A stretch of 64,000 nt of DNA from the NCBI GenBank assembly GCA_023416735.1, contig JAEZGX010000019.1:173665-237664 (forward strand). Direction: 5' to 3'. This DNA comes from Verrucomicrobiota bacterium (lineage in GTDB: Bacteria; Verrucomicrobiota; Verrucomicrobiia; Opitutales; Opitutaceae). Shown here piece after piece: positions 50,419 to 59,426 of this stretch; positions within the stretch are counted from its first letter, which is position 1; each line of letters opens with the position of its first letter. The translations under genes were made by a program, and so were the position numbers. Below the pieces are notes generated by a model that saw only the letters and a list, made by a program, of their open reading frames with translations, was not told the origin of the DNA and ran no database searches.

Positions 50419-51420
50419 ATGAACCTATCCCTGATCCTCATTATCGTGCTCGGCGTCGCCGGGCTGATCCTGTTTGCGCTGATCGTTTCGTTTTTCAGCG
50501 TGTGGTTGCGCGCGTTATTGGCGGGCGCGCCGGTGAGCATCTTCAACCTCGTGGCGATGCGGCTGCGGCAGGTGCCTTATAGTGTGATCGTCGATGCGCG
50601 GATTCGGGCGACCAAGGCGGGCATCAAGTTGTCGGTGGACGAAATCGAAGCGCAGTATCTCGCCGGCGGAAATGTGATCGCGTGCGTCCAGGCGTTGATT
50701 GCGGCGCAGAAGGCGCAGATCGCGTTGGACTGGCAGCGCGCGTGCGCCATCGATCTGGCGACGAAAGGATCGGGCAAGTCGGTGGAGGAAGCGGTGCGGA
50801 CCTCGGTTGATCCGAAGGTGATCGATTGCCCGAATCCGGAAGGCGGACGCGTGACGATCGACGGCGTCGCCAAGGACGGCATTCAAGTGAAGGTGAAGGC
50901 GCGTGTGACGGTGCGGACGAATCTGGACCGTTTCGTCGGCGGTGCGAAGGAGGACACGATTATCGCCCGTGTCGGCGAAGGCATCGTTTCGACGATCGGT
51001 TCGGCGGAGACTTACAAGTCGGTGCTCGAGAGTCCGGATGCGATTTCGAAGACGGTGTTGCATCGCGGATTGGATGTCGGGACGGCCTTCGAGATTTTGT
51101 CGATCGACATCGCCGACGTGGATGTGGGTGAGAACGTCGGCGCGAAGCTTCAGGAAGCGCAGGCGGAAGCGAACAAGAACATGGCGCAGGCGCAGGCGGA
51201 AATTCGGCGTGCGGCGGCGGTGGCCGTGGAGCAGGAAATGAAGGCGCGCGTGCAGGAAATGCAGGCGGAAGTGGTGCGGGCGCAGGCGGAGGTGCCGAAG
51301 GCGATGGCGGAAGCGTTTCGGACGGGCCGCCTGGGCGTGATGGATTATTATCGAATGGAAAACGTGCAGGCCGACACGGCGATGCGCGGATCGATTGCGA
51401 AACCGGAAGGTCAGAAGTAA
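50419..51420 (+). CDS. floA: Flotillin-like protein
   Basis: This 333-aa protein has an N-terminal membrane hairpin (residues 4-30, LILIIVLGVAGLILFALIVS). The FloA/YqfA family body is VWLRALLAGAPVSIFNLVAM, RLRQVPYSVIVDARIRATKA, GGNVIACVQALIAAQKAQIA and DCPNPEGGRVTIDGVAKDGI. A long Ala/Glu-rich coiled coil (LQEAQAEANKNMAQAQAEIR) precedes the C-terminus. Flotillins organise membrane microdomains and oligomerise through this coiled region. The length matches B. subtilis FloA (331 aa). The operon order nfeD-nfeD-floA follows the known NfeD/flotillin association. Confidence 0.95.
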   Translation: MNLSLILIIVLGVAGLILFALIVSFFSVWLRALLAGAPVSIFNLVAMRLRQVPYSVIVDARIRATKAGIKLSVDEIEAQYLAGGNVIACVQALIAAQKAQIALDWQRACAIDLATKGSGKSVEEAVRTSVDPKVIDCPNPEGGRVTIDGVAKDGIQVKVKARVTVRTNLDRFVGGAKEDTIIARVGEGIVSTIGSAETYKSVLESPDAISKTVLHRGLDVGTAFEILSIDIADVDVGENVGAKLQEAQAEANKNMAQAQAEIRRAAAVAVEQEMKARVQEMQAEVVRAQAEVPKAMAEAFRTGRLGVMDYYRMENVQADTAMRGSIAKPEGQK

Positions 51421-51423
51421 GTC

Positions 51424-52098
51424 GTGAATTCGCGTCTCCTCGACTGGATCCTCGAGAATCTTGGGCTGGTGATCGTGTTGACGATCACCGCCCTGTCGTT
51501 CCTGCGCGGAATGTTTCGCGCAGGACAAACCGACGAGAGTGGCCCGGTGGCGCCGCGTTCGAGGATGGAAGGAGAGGAAGATCCCGAAGCGGCGGAGCGC
51601 ACGCGGCGGGTCCAGGAGGAGATCCGGCGAAAGATAGCAGAGCGTCAGGGCCGGATGGTGGCGGTTGAAGAAAGACGCGAGCCGGCGACGGCGCGGGCGG
51701 AACCGCCGCCGTTGCTGCCGCCATCGCGCGTGCCGCCGGTGGATCCGTTTGGCGGATCGATGCGGAAGATTCTGCGCAAGATCGAAGAAGCCGCGGAGCA
51801 GCGGCGCGAATCGCTGCCAGAAAGTTTCGAGCCGGTGGAGTCGGCGGCGCTGCGGCGTCAGCGCGAGTTGGAAGAGCAATTGCGCGCGGCCGAAGCGCAG
51901 CGAGCGGAAGCGCGCCGACGCGCGCAGGAGATCATGGGGAAGGACATCGGCGCACCGGGATCGCAGAAGCGGGCTTGGGGGAGCACGAATGTAAGAACGG
52001 CGGGCGCGAGCGTGCGGGAAGAGTTGAAGGATCCGGGCGCGTTGCGGCGGGCGTTTGTCTTGCGCGAAGTGTTGGGGCCGCCGGTGGGCTTACGGTAG
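51424..52098 (+). CDS. Single-helix anchored coiled-coil protein of the flotillin operon
   Basis: This 224-aa protein starts at GTG 51424, 3 bp after floA. One membrane helix (residues 8-28, ILENLGLVIVLTITALSFLR) is followed by charged coiled coils (EAAERTRRVQEEIRRKIAER; RRQRELEEQLRAAEAQRAEA) and a Pro-rich linker. A distinctive C-terminal block, LKDPGALRRAFVLREVLGPP, ends VGLR. That terminal 'xxREILGPPxxLR' block recurs in planctomycete and verrucomicrobial proteins. No enzymatic domain. It probably belongs to the NfeD-flotillin complex, based on operon position. Confidence 0.7.
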   Translation: MNSRLLDWILENLGLVIVLTITALSFLRGMFRAGQTDESGPVAPRSRMEGEEDPEAAERTRRVQEEIRRKIAERQGRMVAVEERREPATARAEPPPLLPPSRVPPVDPFGGSMRKILRKIEEAAEQRRESLPESFEPVESAALRRQRELEEQLRAAEAQRAEARRRAQEIMGKDIGAPGSQKRAWGSTNVRTAGASVREELKDPGALRRAFVLREVLGPPVGLR

Positions 52099-52144
52099 AT
52101 TTTATTTCCTGCTCACTTCCAAAGCTACTTTGGACGAAATGAAA

Positions 52145-52170
52145 AAGGCGCGGTGAGAGCACCGCGCCTT
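52145..52170 (-). terminator. Terminator between convergent genes
   Basis: AAGGCGCGGT (52145-52154) pairs with ACCGCGCCTT (52161-52170); AAAA/TTTTT flank on the left. On the minus strand it reads stem then TTTTTC, directly after the RodZ-like gene. It may also serve the flotillin operon from the other side. Confidence 0.85.
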
Positions 52171-52205
52171 CATTGGTAAACCGGAGAGTAACCAGCCGGA
52201 CGAGG

Positions 52206-53018
52206 TTACTCGATCTGGAGTTTTTGGGAGCCGGTGAAGCCGGTGGGGAAGCGGCGGCCGCGAACTTCGATTTCGAGTTTTTCGGCGGGGTTGGCCCAGA
52301 TGTAGAGCGGGCCCGGGCGTGAGACGACTTGTGATTGCCCGCGGGTGAGCGTGCCTTGGTAAAGCAGTTCGCCGTCGGATTTGTCAGGATTTTTGCGGCG
52401 AACCGTAACGGTGACGCGATCTGAAGCGATGAGGGTGATCGTGGGCTCGGCAGGGTTGACGGCGCTGGTGACCGCAGGCGAGCCGGTTTTGGTGGAGGGC
52501 GCATCGGTAGCGCTGTCGAACAACGCGAAGCCAGCCCAAAGGAGGAGGGCGGCGCCGAGGACGGCGGCGGCGATTTTGCCGATCTTAAAAACGAGTGCGG
52601 GATCGATGTTGGCCGCGGCGGCGGGAGCGGAGCGGCGCGCCGCGGCCGGAAGCGTGCGCGGGGTTTGGGCGGGGTTGTTTCCCGGTTCGGCGGAGGATGA
52701 ACTCTCGGTGCGTTCGTCCGCCGACGTGATGGAGACGTCCATGCGCCCGTAGATTTCGCGGCTGGGCTGACGCGGACGGGCTTCGCCACGGCCGAGGGCG
52801 GCGTAATCGTTGAGAATGCGATCGACGGGGAGGCGGAGGAACTGCGCGTAGGTGCGCAGGAAGCCGCGCACGTAGAGTTCGGTCAGATTGATATCGAACT
52901 GGTTGTTCTCGAATTTGCTGAGGTAGTCGCCGCGGATCTTCGTGGCTTCGGCGGCTTCGCGGATGGAGATGCCTTTTTTCTTACGCGCTTCCTCAAGACG
53001 TTCGCCGATCGTCTGCAT
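52206..53018 (-). CDS. RodZ-like HTH transmembrane protein
   Basis: This 270-aa protein has an N-terminal XRE-like HTH_25 domain (MQTIGERLEEARKKKGISIR, EAAEATKIRGDYLSKFENNQ; TELYVRGFLRTYAQFLRLPV). A Pro/Ser/Ala-rich linker of about 60 residues and one membrane helix at about 145-167 (IGKIAAAVLGAALLLWAGFA) follow. A periplasmic DUF4115-like beta domain ends it (TITLIASDRVTVTVRRKNPD; LYIWANPAEKLEIEVRGRRF). This is the architecture of RodZ, which links MreB filaments to the elongasome. The ftsK gene precedes it on the same strand. A more general HTH-membrane regulator cannot be excluded. Confidence 0.8.
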   Translation of the reverse strand: MQTIGERLEEARKKKGISIREAAEATKIRGDYLSKFENNQFDINLTELYVRGFLRTYAQFLRLPVDRILNDYAALGRGEARPRQPSREIYGRMDVSITSADERTESSSSAEPGNNPAQTPRTLPAAARRSAPAAAANIDPALVFKIGKIAAAVLGAALLLWAGFALFDSATDAPSTKTGSPAVTSAVNPAEPTITLIASDRVTVTVRRKNPDKSDGELLYQGTLTRGQSQVVSRPGPLYIWANPAEKLEIEVRGRRFPTGFTGSQKLQIE

Positions 53019-53115
53019 GGGGTTGAGTTAGGAGGTTTGAGGCGGGAGTGAAAGAAGGAATTGGGCGCGACGGATAAATGCGCGGTGAACAGGCCGCGCT
53101 TTACGCGAGGCGAGA

Positions 53116-55635
53116 TCAGAGCGAATCGAGATCGACGAGGATTTCGCGCGGGCTCGAACCGTTTTCCGGGCCGACGATGCCCTTTTCCTCCATGATTTCC
53201 ATGAGGCGGGCGGCGCGGTTGTAGCCGATGCGGAGACGGCGTTGCAGCATGGATGTCGAGGCGCGCTTCGACGATCGGAGGACATCGAGCGCTTGGTTGT
53301 AGAGATCCTCGTCGTCGCCGAGATCGGCATCGTCGCCGTCGCCCTCTTCGTCGTCGTCCTCGCGCGCGGCGCGATCGATTTGCTGTTGGACGGACTGCGC
53401 GTATTGCGGCGGTCCGTTCTTTTTGAGGAATTCGACGAATTCGTGCACTTCTTCGTCGGAGACGAAGGCGCCCTGCGCCCGCACGAGTCGCGAAGAACCG
53501 GGCGGAGAGAACAGCATGTCGCCGCGGCCGATGAGCGTGTCGGCGCCCTTCGTGTCGAGGATCGTGCGAGAATCGACCTGCGAGGCGACTTGGAAGGCGA
53601 TGCGCGAGGGGAGGTTGGCTTTGATGACGCCAGTGATGACGTTTACCGATGGCCGTTGGGTGGCGATGATGAGGTGAATACCGGCGGCGCGCGCGAGTTG
53701 CGCGAGGCGGGCGATGGACGTCTCGATTTCGGCTGGCGCGACCATCATCAAGTCTGCGAGCTCGTCGATGATCGCGACGATGTAAGGCAGGCGTTCGGGG
53801 ATCTCGATGCCGTCGAGATCTTGGGCGATGCCATCGAGCGTGGGCTGGGTTTCGGCGAACGGGGGAACTTCGGGCGGGCCGTTTTTCTTTCGCGAGTTGA
53901 AGCCCGCGATGTTGCGCACGCCGACCTTGGCGAATTGCTGATAGCGCTGCTCCATCTCGGCGAGGAGCCACTTGAGAGCGCCGGGGACTTTCTTTGGCTC
54001 CGTCACCACCGGAATCAGCATGTGGGGGAGCGTGTTGAAGATTTTCAGTTCGACGACCTTGGGGTCGACCATGATGAGCCGAACGTCTTTCGGGCTTTTG
54101 CGATAAACGATCGAGGCGATGATCGAGTTAATGCAGACGGATTTGCCGGAGCCGGTCGCGCCGGCGATCAGCAAGTGAGGCATGCGCGTGAGGTCGGAGA
54201 TCAGCGGCTTGCCGGAGACATCCTTGCCGAGCGCGATGGGAATTTCGGCGCGAGCGTTGCTCCAATCCTCGGATTCGAGGATGTCGCGCATGCCGACCGG
54301 CGACGGGAGACGGTTGGGAATTTCGACGCCGACGGCGGCTTTGCCGGGGATCGGAGCGAGAATACGCACCGATTGCGCGCGCATGCCGAGGGCGATGTTT
54401 TTGTCGAGGCCGGAGATTTTTTCGACGCGCACGCCGGGTGCGGGCACGACCTCGTAGCAGGTGATGACGGGGCCGACGTGGATTTCGCCCGGATTTACGG
54501 CAACGCCGAACTCGCCGAGGATGCGGACGAGATCGGCCATGTTGCGCGTGTATTCGTCGTCGGAGCTGTCGGCGGTGGTGCTGCTCTGCTCCTTGAGAAG
54601 CTTGAGCGGCGGGAAAAGATAATCGGCTTCGGAGGTGGGGATCGTGGGGCTCTTCGCTTTTTTCGTCTCCTCGGCCTTTACGATCGCGACCGGAGCGATG
54701 CCGGCGGGCGGTTTTGCAGAGGTGGGTTCGGCCTTGGTGGCGCCGCGAATGACTTTGGGCGGCGGCGGTTCATCCGCGGGTGCGGCTGCTTCGGCCGCGC
54801 GGCTGGGAATCTTGAGGGCGGCGATCTTGGATTCGGATTTTGGCTCTGCGGAGACGGCGGGCGCCGGTTTGGCGAGCGGTTCCTCGGTGGGTTTGGGGAC
54901 GATGATTTTTTTCGCGGCGGGGCCGACGTTGGCGGGAGAGGCAGAGGCGGTGACGGCGGCGGCGGACTTGCGGCGGGCTTTTTCGGCGCGTTCTTTTTCG
55001 CGGCGCTCGCGGAGTTCGGCTTTGCGTTTCGCGCGGGCATCGCGCCACGCGTGGAAGTTGGCGAGGTAGCGTTCGAGTTCGGCACCGACGTCCTTGGTAA
55101 AAATGAAGACGATGCTGCAGAAGTAGATGGTGAAGAGAAGAAGGCCCGAGCCGAAAGGACCGATGGCGTTTTCGAGCAAGCGGTCGTAGAGCAGGGAGCC
55201 GACGAGGCCGCCGGCGCCGCGCGGAAAATAATCGCTGGCGGGCAGGATGGCCAAAAGGCCGGCAAGCAACGTGCAGAAACCGGCGAGCGAGATGACGGCG
55301 ACGAGCATCGCCACCAAGCGGCCCGCGGTGAGGCGGCGGGGGTTGCGGATGGAGATGTAGAGCATCCAGAACAGGAACACCGGGATGAGCCAGGTGCCGA
55401 TGCCGACGGTGAAGAGAGAGCACCAGACGGTGTTCGCGCCGAAAACGCCCACGATGTTGGTGGCGGTCGCGTGGGTAGTATTGATGGTCGCTTGCGCGGG
55501 CGTGTAATCGACGAGCGCGACGGTAAGCGACGGGCCGAGCACGAAGCAGAGAATGGCGGCGAGCCAATTGGGACGGTAGCGCGGTGCTTGAAAGGAAGGC
55601 CCGCTATTTGAGTTTGAAGTCTCGGACTTGGGCAT
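53116..55635 (-). CDS. ftsK: DNA translocase FtsK/SpoIIIE
   Basis: This 839-aa translocase pumps chromosomal DNA through the closing septum. Four membrane helices lie in about residues 20-190 (WLAAILCFVLGPSLTVALVD; VWCSLFTVGIGTWLIPVFLF; LVAMLVAVISLAGFCTLLAG; LLLFTIYFCSIVFIFTKDVG). A Lys/Ala/Pro-rich linker to about 370 precedes the RecA-like motor. Its Walker A is IAGATGSGKSVCIN (about 495) and Walker B VAIIDELADLMM (about 620). A C-terminal gamma winged helix (RASTSMLQRRLRIGYNRAAR; LMEIMEEKGIVGP) reads KOPS-type polarity sites. The start at 55635 was chosen by similarity; a TTG at 55692 is in frame. It is divergent from manA. Confidence 0.95.
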   Translation of the reverse strand: MPKSETSNSNSGPSFQAPRYRPNWLAAILCFVLGPSLTVALVDYTPAQATINTTHATATNIVGVFGANTVWCSLFTVGIGTWLIPVFLFWMLYISIRNPRRLTAGRLVAMLVAVISLAGFCTLLAGLLAILPASDYFPRGAGGLVGSLLYDRLLENAIGPFGSGLLLFTIYFCSIVFIFTKDVGAELERYLANFHAWRDARAKRKAELRERREKERAEKARRKSAAAVTASASPANVGPAAKKIIVPKPTEEPLAKPAPAVSAEPKSESKIAALKIPSRAAEAAAPADEPPPPKVIRGATKAEPTSAKPPAGIAPVAIVKAEETKKAKSPTIPTSEADYLFPPLKLLKEQSSTTADSSDDEYTRNMADLVRILGEFGVAVNPGEIHVGPVITCYEVVPAPGVRVEKISGLDKNIALGMRAQSVRILAPIPGKAAVGVEIPNRLPSPVGMRDILESEDWSNARAEIPIALGKDVSGKPLISDLTRMPHLLIAGATGSGKSVCINSIIASIVYRKSPKDVRLIMVDPKVVELKIFNTLPHMLIPVVTEPKKVPGALKWLLAEMEQRYQQFAKVGVRNIAGFNSRKKNGPPEVPPFAETQPTLDGIAQDLDGIEIPERLPYIVAIIDELADLMMVAPAEIETSIARLAQLARAAGIHLIIATQRPSVNVITGVIKANLPSRIAFQVASQVDSRTILDTKGADTLIGRGDMLFSPPGSSRLVRAQGAFVSDEEVHEFVEFLKKNGPPQYAQSVQQQIDRAAREDDDEEGDGDDADLGDDEDLYNQALDVLRSSKRASTSMLQRRLRIGYNRAARLMEIMEEKGIVGPENGSSPREILVDLDSL

Positions 55636-55739
55636 TTGTGTGAGCCGACCGAAATCGGCTTCGAAGTCCACGCTAACGATCGGTCCGGTCAAATGTAAAC
55701 CTCCCCGCGGACTTAGCGGCGAAAGTTCTCCAAATTTTT

Positions 55740-56720
55740 ATGCGCGAAATCCTTCGTTTCGAGCCGCTTTATCAGGAGCGGGTGTGGGGTGGTAGAGTAT
55801 TGGAATCGATGTTCGAGCGGAAGCTGCCCGAAGGGCGTCCGATCGGCGAAAGCTGGGAGATCGTGGATCGTCCCGAAGCGCAGTCGGTGGTGCGCGCGGG
55901 CAGTGCAAAAGGTAAGACATTGCGCGAAGTGATTGCACAGCACGGAACGGACGTGATGGGGCCGAAGTGGCCGGCGGAGCGGGCGTTTCCGATTTTGGTG
56001 AAGTGGCTCGATTGCCGCGAACGGTTGAGCCTGCAGGTGCATCCGCCGGCGACCGTGGCGGGCGAGTTGAAAGGAGAGCCGAAGACGGAGAACTGGTATA
56101 TCGCGCATTCGACGGCGGACGCGCATTTGCTGGTGGGATTGAAGCGCGGCGTGACGCGGGAGCAGTTCGAGCGTGCGATAAAAACGAATACGCTCGAAAA
56201 CTGCATTCATCATTTCCGCGTGGCGGCAGGCGATTCGATTCTCGTGCACAGCGGACAGGTGCATGCGATCGATGCGGGGAACGTGATTTTGGAGATCCAG
56301 CAAAATTCGGATACGACCTATCGCGTGTATGACTGGGGAAGGGTGGGGCTGGATGGGAAACCGCGGCAGTTGCACATCGAACAATCGCTGCGTTCGATCG
56401 ACTGGAACGATTTCGAGCCGATGCCGGTGCGCGGTGCGCCGACGTCGGGCGTGATTGCGGATTGCGCGGAGTTTCAGATCCGGCGGGTGGTGCTCGGCGC
56501 GGGTGAGCGCCTGTCGATTGCAGCGGGAGAGCAGCCGCGGTTGCTGAGCGTGGTGAGCGGGTCGGCACGGGCGTCAGGCGGGGAAGGCGGTTCGGCGAGC
56601 CGCGGACCGTTTGGGCAGAAGCTGGTGCCGGGAGAGAATGTGCTGCTGCCGTATGCGGGGGCGTTTACGATTTCGGCGGCGAGCACTTCGATTTTGCTAG
56701 TGACGGAGAATTTCGGGTGA
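55740..56720 (+). CDS. manA: Mannose-6-phosphate isomerase, class I
   Basis: This 326-aa zinc-dependent isomerase interconverts mannose-6-P and fructose-6-P. Motifs are VWGGRVLESMF, GESWEIVDRPEAQSVV, LQVHPP (metal-ligand Gln/His), TENWYIAHST (metal Glu region), LVHSGQVHAIDAGNVILEIQ (metal His) and a Tyr/Arg block QQNSDTTYRVYDWGR. The C-terminal cupin half is complete, as in the Bacillus-type short enzymes. It starts 104 bp from divergent ftsK and overlaps the next gene by 4 bp, beginning a long operon that continues into grpE and dnaJ. Confidence 0.93.
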   Translation: MREILRFEPLYQERVWGGRVLESMFERKLPEGRPIGESWEIVDRPEAQSVVRAGSAKGKTLREVIAQHGTDVMGPKWPAERAFPILVKWLDCRERLSLQVHPPATVAGELKGEPKTENWYIAHSTADAHLLVGLKRGVTREQFERAIKTNTLENCIHHFRVAAGDSILVHSGQVHAIDAGNVILEIQQNSDTTYRVYDWGRVGLDGKPRQLHIEQSLRSIDWNDFEPMPVRGAPTSGVIADCAEFQIRRVVLGAGERLSIAAGEQPRLLSVVSGSARASGGEGGSASRGPFGQKLVPGENVLLPYAGAFTISAASTSILLVTENFG

Positions 56721-57532
56721 CGCGGCTGGAAAGGACAGGCCATACGCTCGGGTTGGCGGCAGCGGACGGCGAGCGGGGCGGATGTTTGTTCAAGTTACTG
56801 GTTCTTTTGGTGGTGCTGGCGGCGTTCGCGGCGCTGGCGTGGATGCTGTTGCTGCCGGTCGTGTTCACAAATCGGATACGCGCACTGACCGGTTTCGATG
56901 CGACGGTGACGAGCCTCGTAGTGAATCCGTTGAGCGGAACGGTGCGGATGAAAGGATTCGGGCTGACGAATCCCCCGACGTTTCCAGTGGGCGAGTTTTT
57001 GGAAGTGCGGGAGTTTAGTGCGGATGTGCGAACGAAGACCCTGTGGTCGGAGCAGTTGATGATCGAGGCGATGGTGGTGGACGTCGCGCGAGTGACATTA
57101 GTGAGGCGCGACGACGGGATCACGAATGCGCAGGCGTTTGAGCGAAATCTGGAGGAAGCGCGCGAGCGGGAGCCGCGGCCGCCGTCGTCGAAACCCGAGC
57201 GGACTTTTTTAGTGCGGGAGCTGCGACTGCGCGTGAATGAACTCGTGATCGCGGATCATAGCGGACGGCGACCGTCGGAACGGAGTTTTGCGCTGGGGAT
57301 TGAGCAGGATTACGCGGATGTGACCTCGATGGATCAGCTGTTGACGCCGGCGGCGTTGCGGCCGTTGGCGCCGGTGGCGGTTGCGCTGAGCGGGTTTGTG
57401 CCGGGAGATTTGGGTGCGGCGATCGATGAGGCGGCGCGGACGAGCGCGGACAAGTTGAAGGAAGCGGGACGGAAAACGACGGAAGCGGTGCGGGGCTTTT
57501 TCGACGCGCTTGAAGAAAGCCGAAAGCCATAG
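56717..57532 (+). CDS. AsmA-like membrane-anchored protein
   Basis: This 271-aa protein starts at GTG 56717, overlapping the manA stop. It has one N-terminal transmembrane helix (about 25-48, LFKLLVLLVVLAAFAALAWM). The following segment, NRIRALTGFDATVTSLVVNP, LSGTVRMKGFGLTNPPTFPV and FLEVREFSADVRTKTLWSEQ, has the strand pattern of AsmA/DUF748 lipid-transport-like domains. The C-terminus is helical (KLKEAGRKTTEAVRGFFDAL). The chain is far shorter than full AsmA proteins. It could be a shortened relative delivering envelope components, but the assignment is tentative. Confidence 0.6.
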   Translation: MTRLERTGHTLGLAAADGERGGCLFKLLVLLVVLAAFAALAWMLLLPVVFTNRIRALTGFDATVTSLVVNPLSGTVRMKGFGLTNPPTFPVGEFLEVREFSADVRTKTLWSEQLMIEAMVVDVARVTLVRRDDGITNAQAFERNLEEAREREPRPPSSKPERTFLVRELRLRVNELVIADHSGRRPSERSFALGIEQDYADVTSMDQLLTPAALRPLAPVAVALSGFVPGDLGAAIDEAARTSADKLKEAGRKTTEAVRGFFDALEESRKP

Positions 57533-57550
57533 TTTAGTAGCCGTTTTCCT

Positions 57551-58129
57551 ATGTCTGCTGAACCGACCGATACTGTTAAGACCAACTCAACCAACGTTTC
57601 CGAGGAGACGGGCGCTGCTGTTCCTGCGGCTGAGACCGCGTCGCCTGCGTCGGCTGATGCGCTGGCGGCGGCGAAGAAAGAGGCGGCGGACAATTACGAT
57701 CGCTATCTGCGTGCCGTGGCCGACCTCGAGAATTTCCGTCGACGCACGGTGCGGGAGAAGGATGAGCTGCGGCAGTTTGCGGCTTCGGGGGTGTTGGAGG
57801 ATTTATTGCCGGTGATGGATAATCTGGGCCTCGCGATTCAGGCGGCCAAGCAGCCGAATGCGGATGTGGCCAGTCTCACGGGCGGGGTGGAGATGGTGCT
57901 TTCGCAGCTGAAATCCGCGCTGACGAATCATGGATTGAAGGAAATCAATCCCGTGAAGGAGGCGTTCGATCCGAATTTGCACGAGGCGATTTCAACGCAG
58001 GCCAGCGCTGACTTGGAGGAAGGGACGGTGCTGACGGTGGTGCGCACGGGTTATTCGTTGAACGGACGATTGCTGCGACCGGCGTCGGTCGTGGTGTCGA
58101 GCGGTGCGGCGAAGGAGGAGAACGCTTAA
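57551..58129 (+). CDS. grpE: GrpE nucleotide exchange factor
   Basis: This 192-aa GrpE drives ADP release from DnaK. The long N-terminal helix begins about residue 38 (ALAAAKKEAADNYDRYLRAV, ADLENFRRRTVREKDELRQF) and the beta-domain signature is VKEAFDPNLHEAISTQASAD, LEEGTVLTVVRTGYSLNGRL, LRPASVVV. It lies 18 bp downstream of the AsmA-like gene and 58 bp upstream of dnaJ. The dnaK gene is not in the window, so the DnaK system is split in this genome. No CIRCE element is visible before grpE. Confidence 0.96.
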   Translation: MSAEPTDTVKTNSTNVSEETGAAVPAAETASPASADALAAAKKEAADNYDRYLRAVADLENFRRRTVREKDELRQFAASGVLEDLLPVMDNLGLAIQAAKQPNADVASLTGGVEMVLSQLKSALTNHGLKEINPVKEAFDPNLHEAISTQASADLEEGTVLTVVRTGYSLNGRLLRPASVVVSSGAAKEENA

Positions 58130-58187
58130 CGTCAATGCGCGCATTTGCGCGCCGATCGTGCGGTAGCGGCACGATCCTTATCCAGCC

Positions 58188-59339
58188 ATGGCGAAAGAAG
58201 ATTATTACGAGTTGCTCGGCGTGCCGAAAGGCGCGTCCGAGGAGGAGTTAAAGAAGGCTTATCGCAAGAAAGCCGTGCAATATCACCCGGACAAAAATCC
58301 GGGAAACAAGGAGGCGGAGGAGAAGTTCAAGAAAGTCTCGCAAGCCTACGAAGTCCTGAAGGATCCGGAGAAGCGGGCGGCGTATGATCGCTATGGTCAT
58401 GCGGCGTTCGAAGGCATGGGCGGAGGTGCGCCGCGGGGTCCGGGCGGAATGGGCGGTGGTTTCCACGATCCGTTCGATATTTTCCGCGAAGTGTTCGGCC
58501 AGCAGGGCGGGATGGGCGGCGGGATTTTCGAAGAGATGTTTGGTGGTGGCGGGCGCAGCGGCGGCGGGCAGGACGGCGCCGATTTGCGCTACGATCTCGA
58601 GATCACGTTGGAAGATGCGGCGCGTGGCGCGGAGCGGGAGATCTCGTTTCGAAAGCACGTGACATGCGAACGCTGCGACGGATCAGGGGCGGAGCCGGGC
58701 TCGAAACGGGTGACCTGTCCGACCTGTCGCGGTGCGGGGCAAGTGCGACGCTCGGGCGGAATCATCACGTTTACGCAGACCTGTCCGACCTGTGGTGGCA
58801 GCGGCTCGAAGATCGAAAAACCGTGTTCGGCCTGCCAAGGCGAAGGACGCGTGTTGAAGACGACGAAGTTGAACGTGCGCATCCCGCCCGGGGTGGACAA
58901 TGGCTCGCGCTTGCGTTCCGCGGGGAATGGCGAAGCGGGCGTGGGCGGTGGTGCAACGGGCGATCTCTACATCGTGATTTCCGTGAAGGAGCACGAACTG
59001 TTCGAGCGGCAGGGCGATGACCTGTTTTGCGAGATCCCGATCAAGTTCACGCTCGCGACCTTGGGTGGGACGATCGAAGTGCCGACCCTGTTTGGGAAAG
59101 CGTCGTTGAAGATTCCGGTGGGGACGCAAAGCGGGACGACGTTCCGGTTGCGCGACAAAGGCATGCCCTCGCTGCGAGGCGGGAGGCAGGGCGATCAGCT
59201 GGTGCGCGTGCACGTCGAAGTGCCGCAATCGCTTACGCCTGAGCAGCGGAAGATCCTGGAGGATTTTGCGCGGGTGAGTGGCGATGCGAGTGAACCGACG
59301 TCGAAAAGCTTCTTCGAGAAGGCGAAGAAGTTCTTTTGA
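58188..59339 (+). CDS. dnaJ: Chaperone protein DnaJ
   Basis: This 383-aa Hsp40 stimulates the DnaK ATPase. The J domain (KEDYYELLGVPKGASEEELK, KAYRKKAVQYHPDKNPGNKE) contains the HPD motif at about residue 33. A Gly-rich region covers about 78-130 (GMGGGAPRGPGGMGGG). Four zinc-finger repeats lie at about 160-225: CERCDGSG, CPTCRGAG, CPTCGGSG, CSACQGEG. The C-terminal beta domains include KASLKIPVGTQSGTTFRLRD and PSLRGGRQGDQLVRVHVEVP. All zinc cysteines are intact, so this is a full type I DnaJ. It follows grpE and precedes purN after an 87-bp gap. Confidence 0.96.
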   Translation: MAKEDYYELLGVPKGASEEELKKAYRKKAVQYHPDKNPGNKEAEEKFKKVSQAYEVLKDPEKRAAYDRYGHAAFEGMGGGAPRGPGGMGGGFHDPFDIFREVFGQQGGMGGGIFEEMFGGGGRSGGGQDGADLRYDLEITLEDAARGAEREISFRKHVTCERCDGSGAEPGSKRVTCPTCRGAGQVRRSGGIITFTQTCPTCGGSGSKIEKPCSACQGEGRVLKTTKLNVRIPPGVDNGSRLRSAGNGEAGVGGGATGDLYIVISVKEHELFERQGDDLFCEIPIKFTLATLGGTIEVPTLFGKASLKIPVGTQSGTTFRLRDKGMPSLRGGRQGDQLVRVHVEVPQSLTPEQRKILEDFARVSGDASEPTSKSFFEKAKKFF

Positions 59340-59426
59340 AGGAAAGGCGGCTGATGAGCCGCCTTTCGTTTTTCAGGACGCACTCTGGCATCGCTTTGCG
59401 CCGGGTGAAGGGCGAGAAGTGGGCGC

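Noticed and set aside
53242..55611. A 789-codon plus-strand open frame opposite ftsK
   Set aside because: Low-complexity Gly/Asp/Arg-rich translation without motifs; FtsK on the minus strand has all motor motifs.
57533..57550. CIRCE/HrcA operator before grpE
   Set aside because: The spacer is only 18 bp and no TTAGCACTC-type inverted repeat occurs there or before manA.
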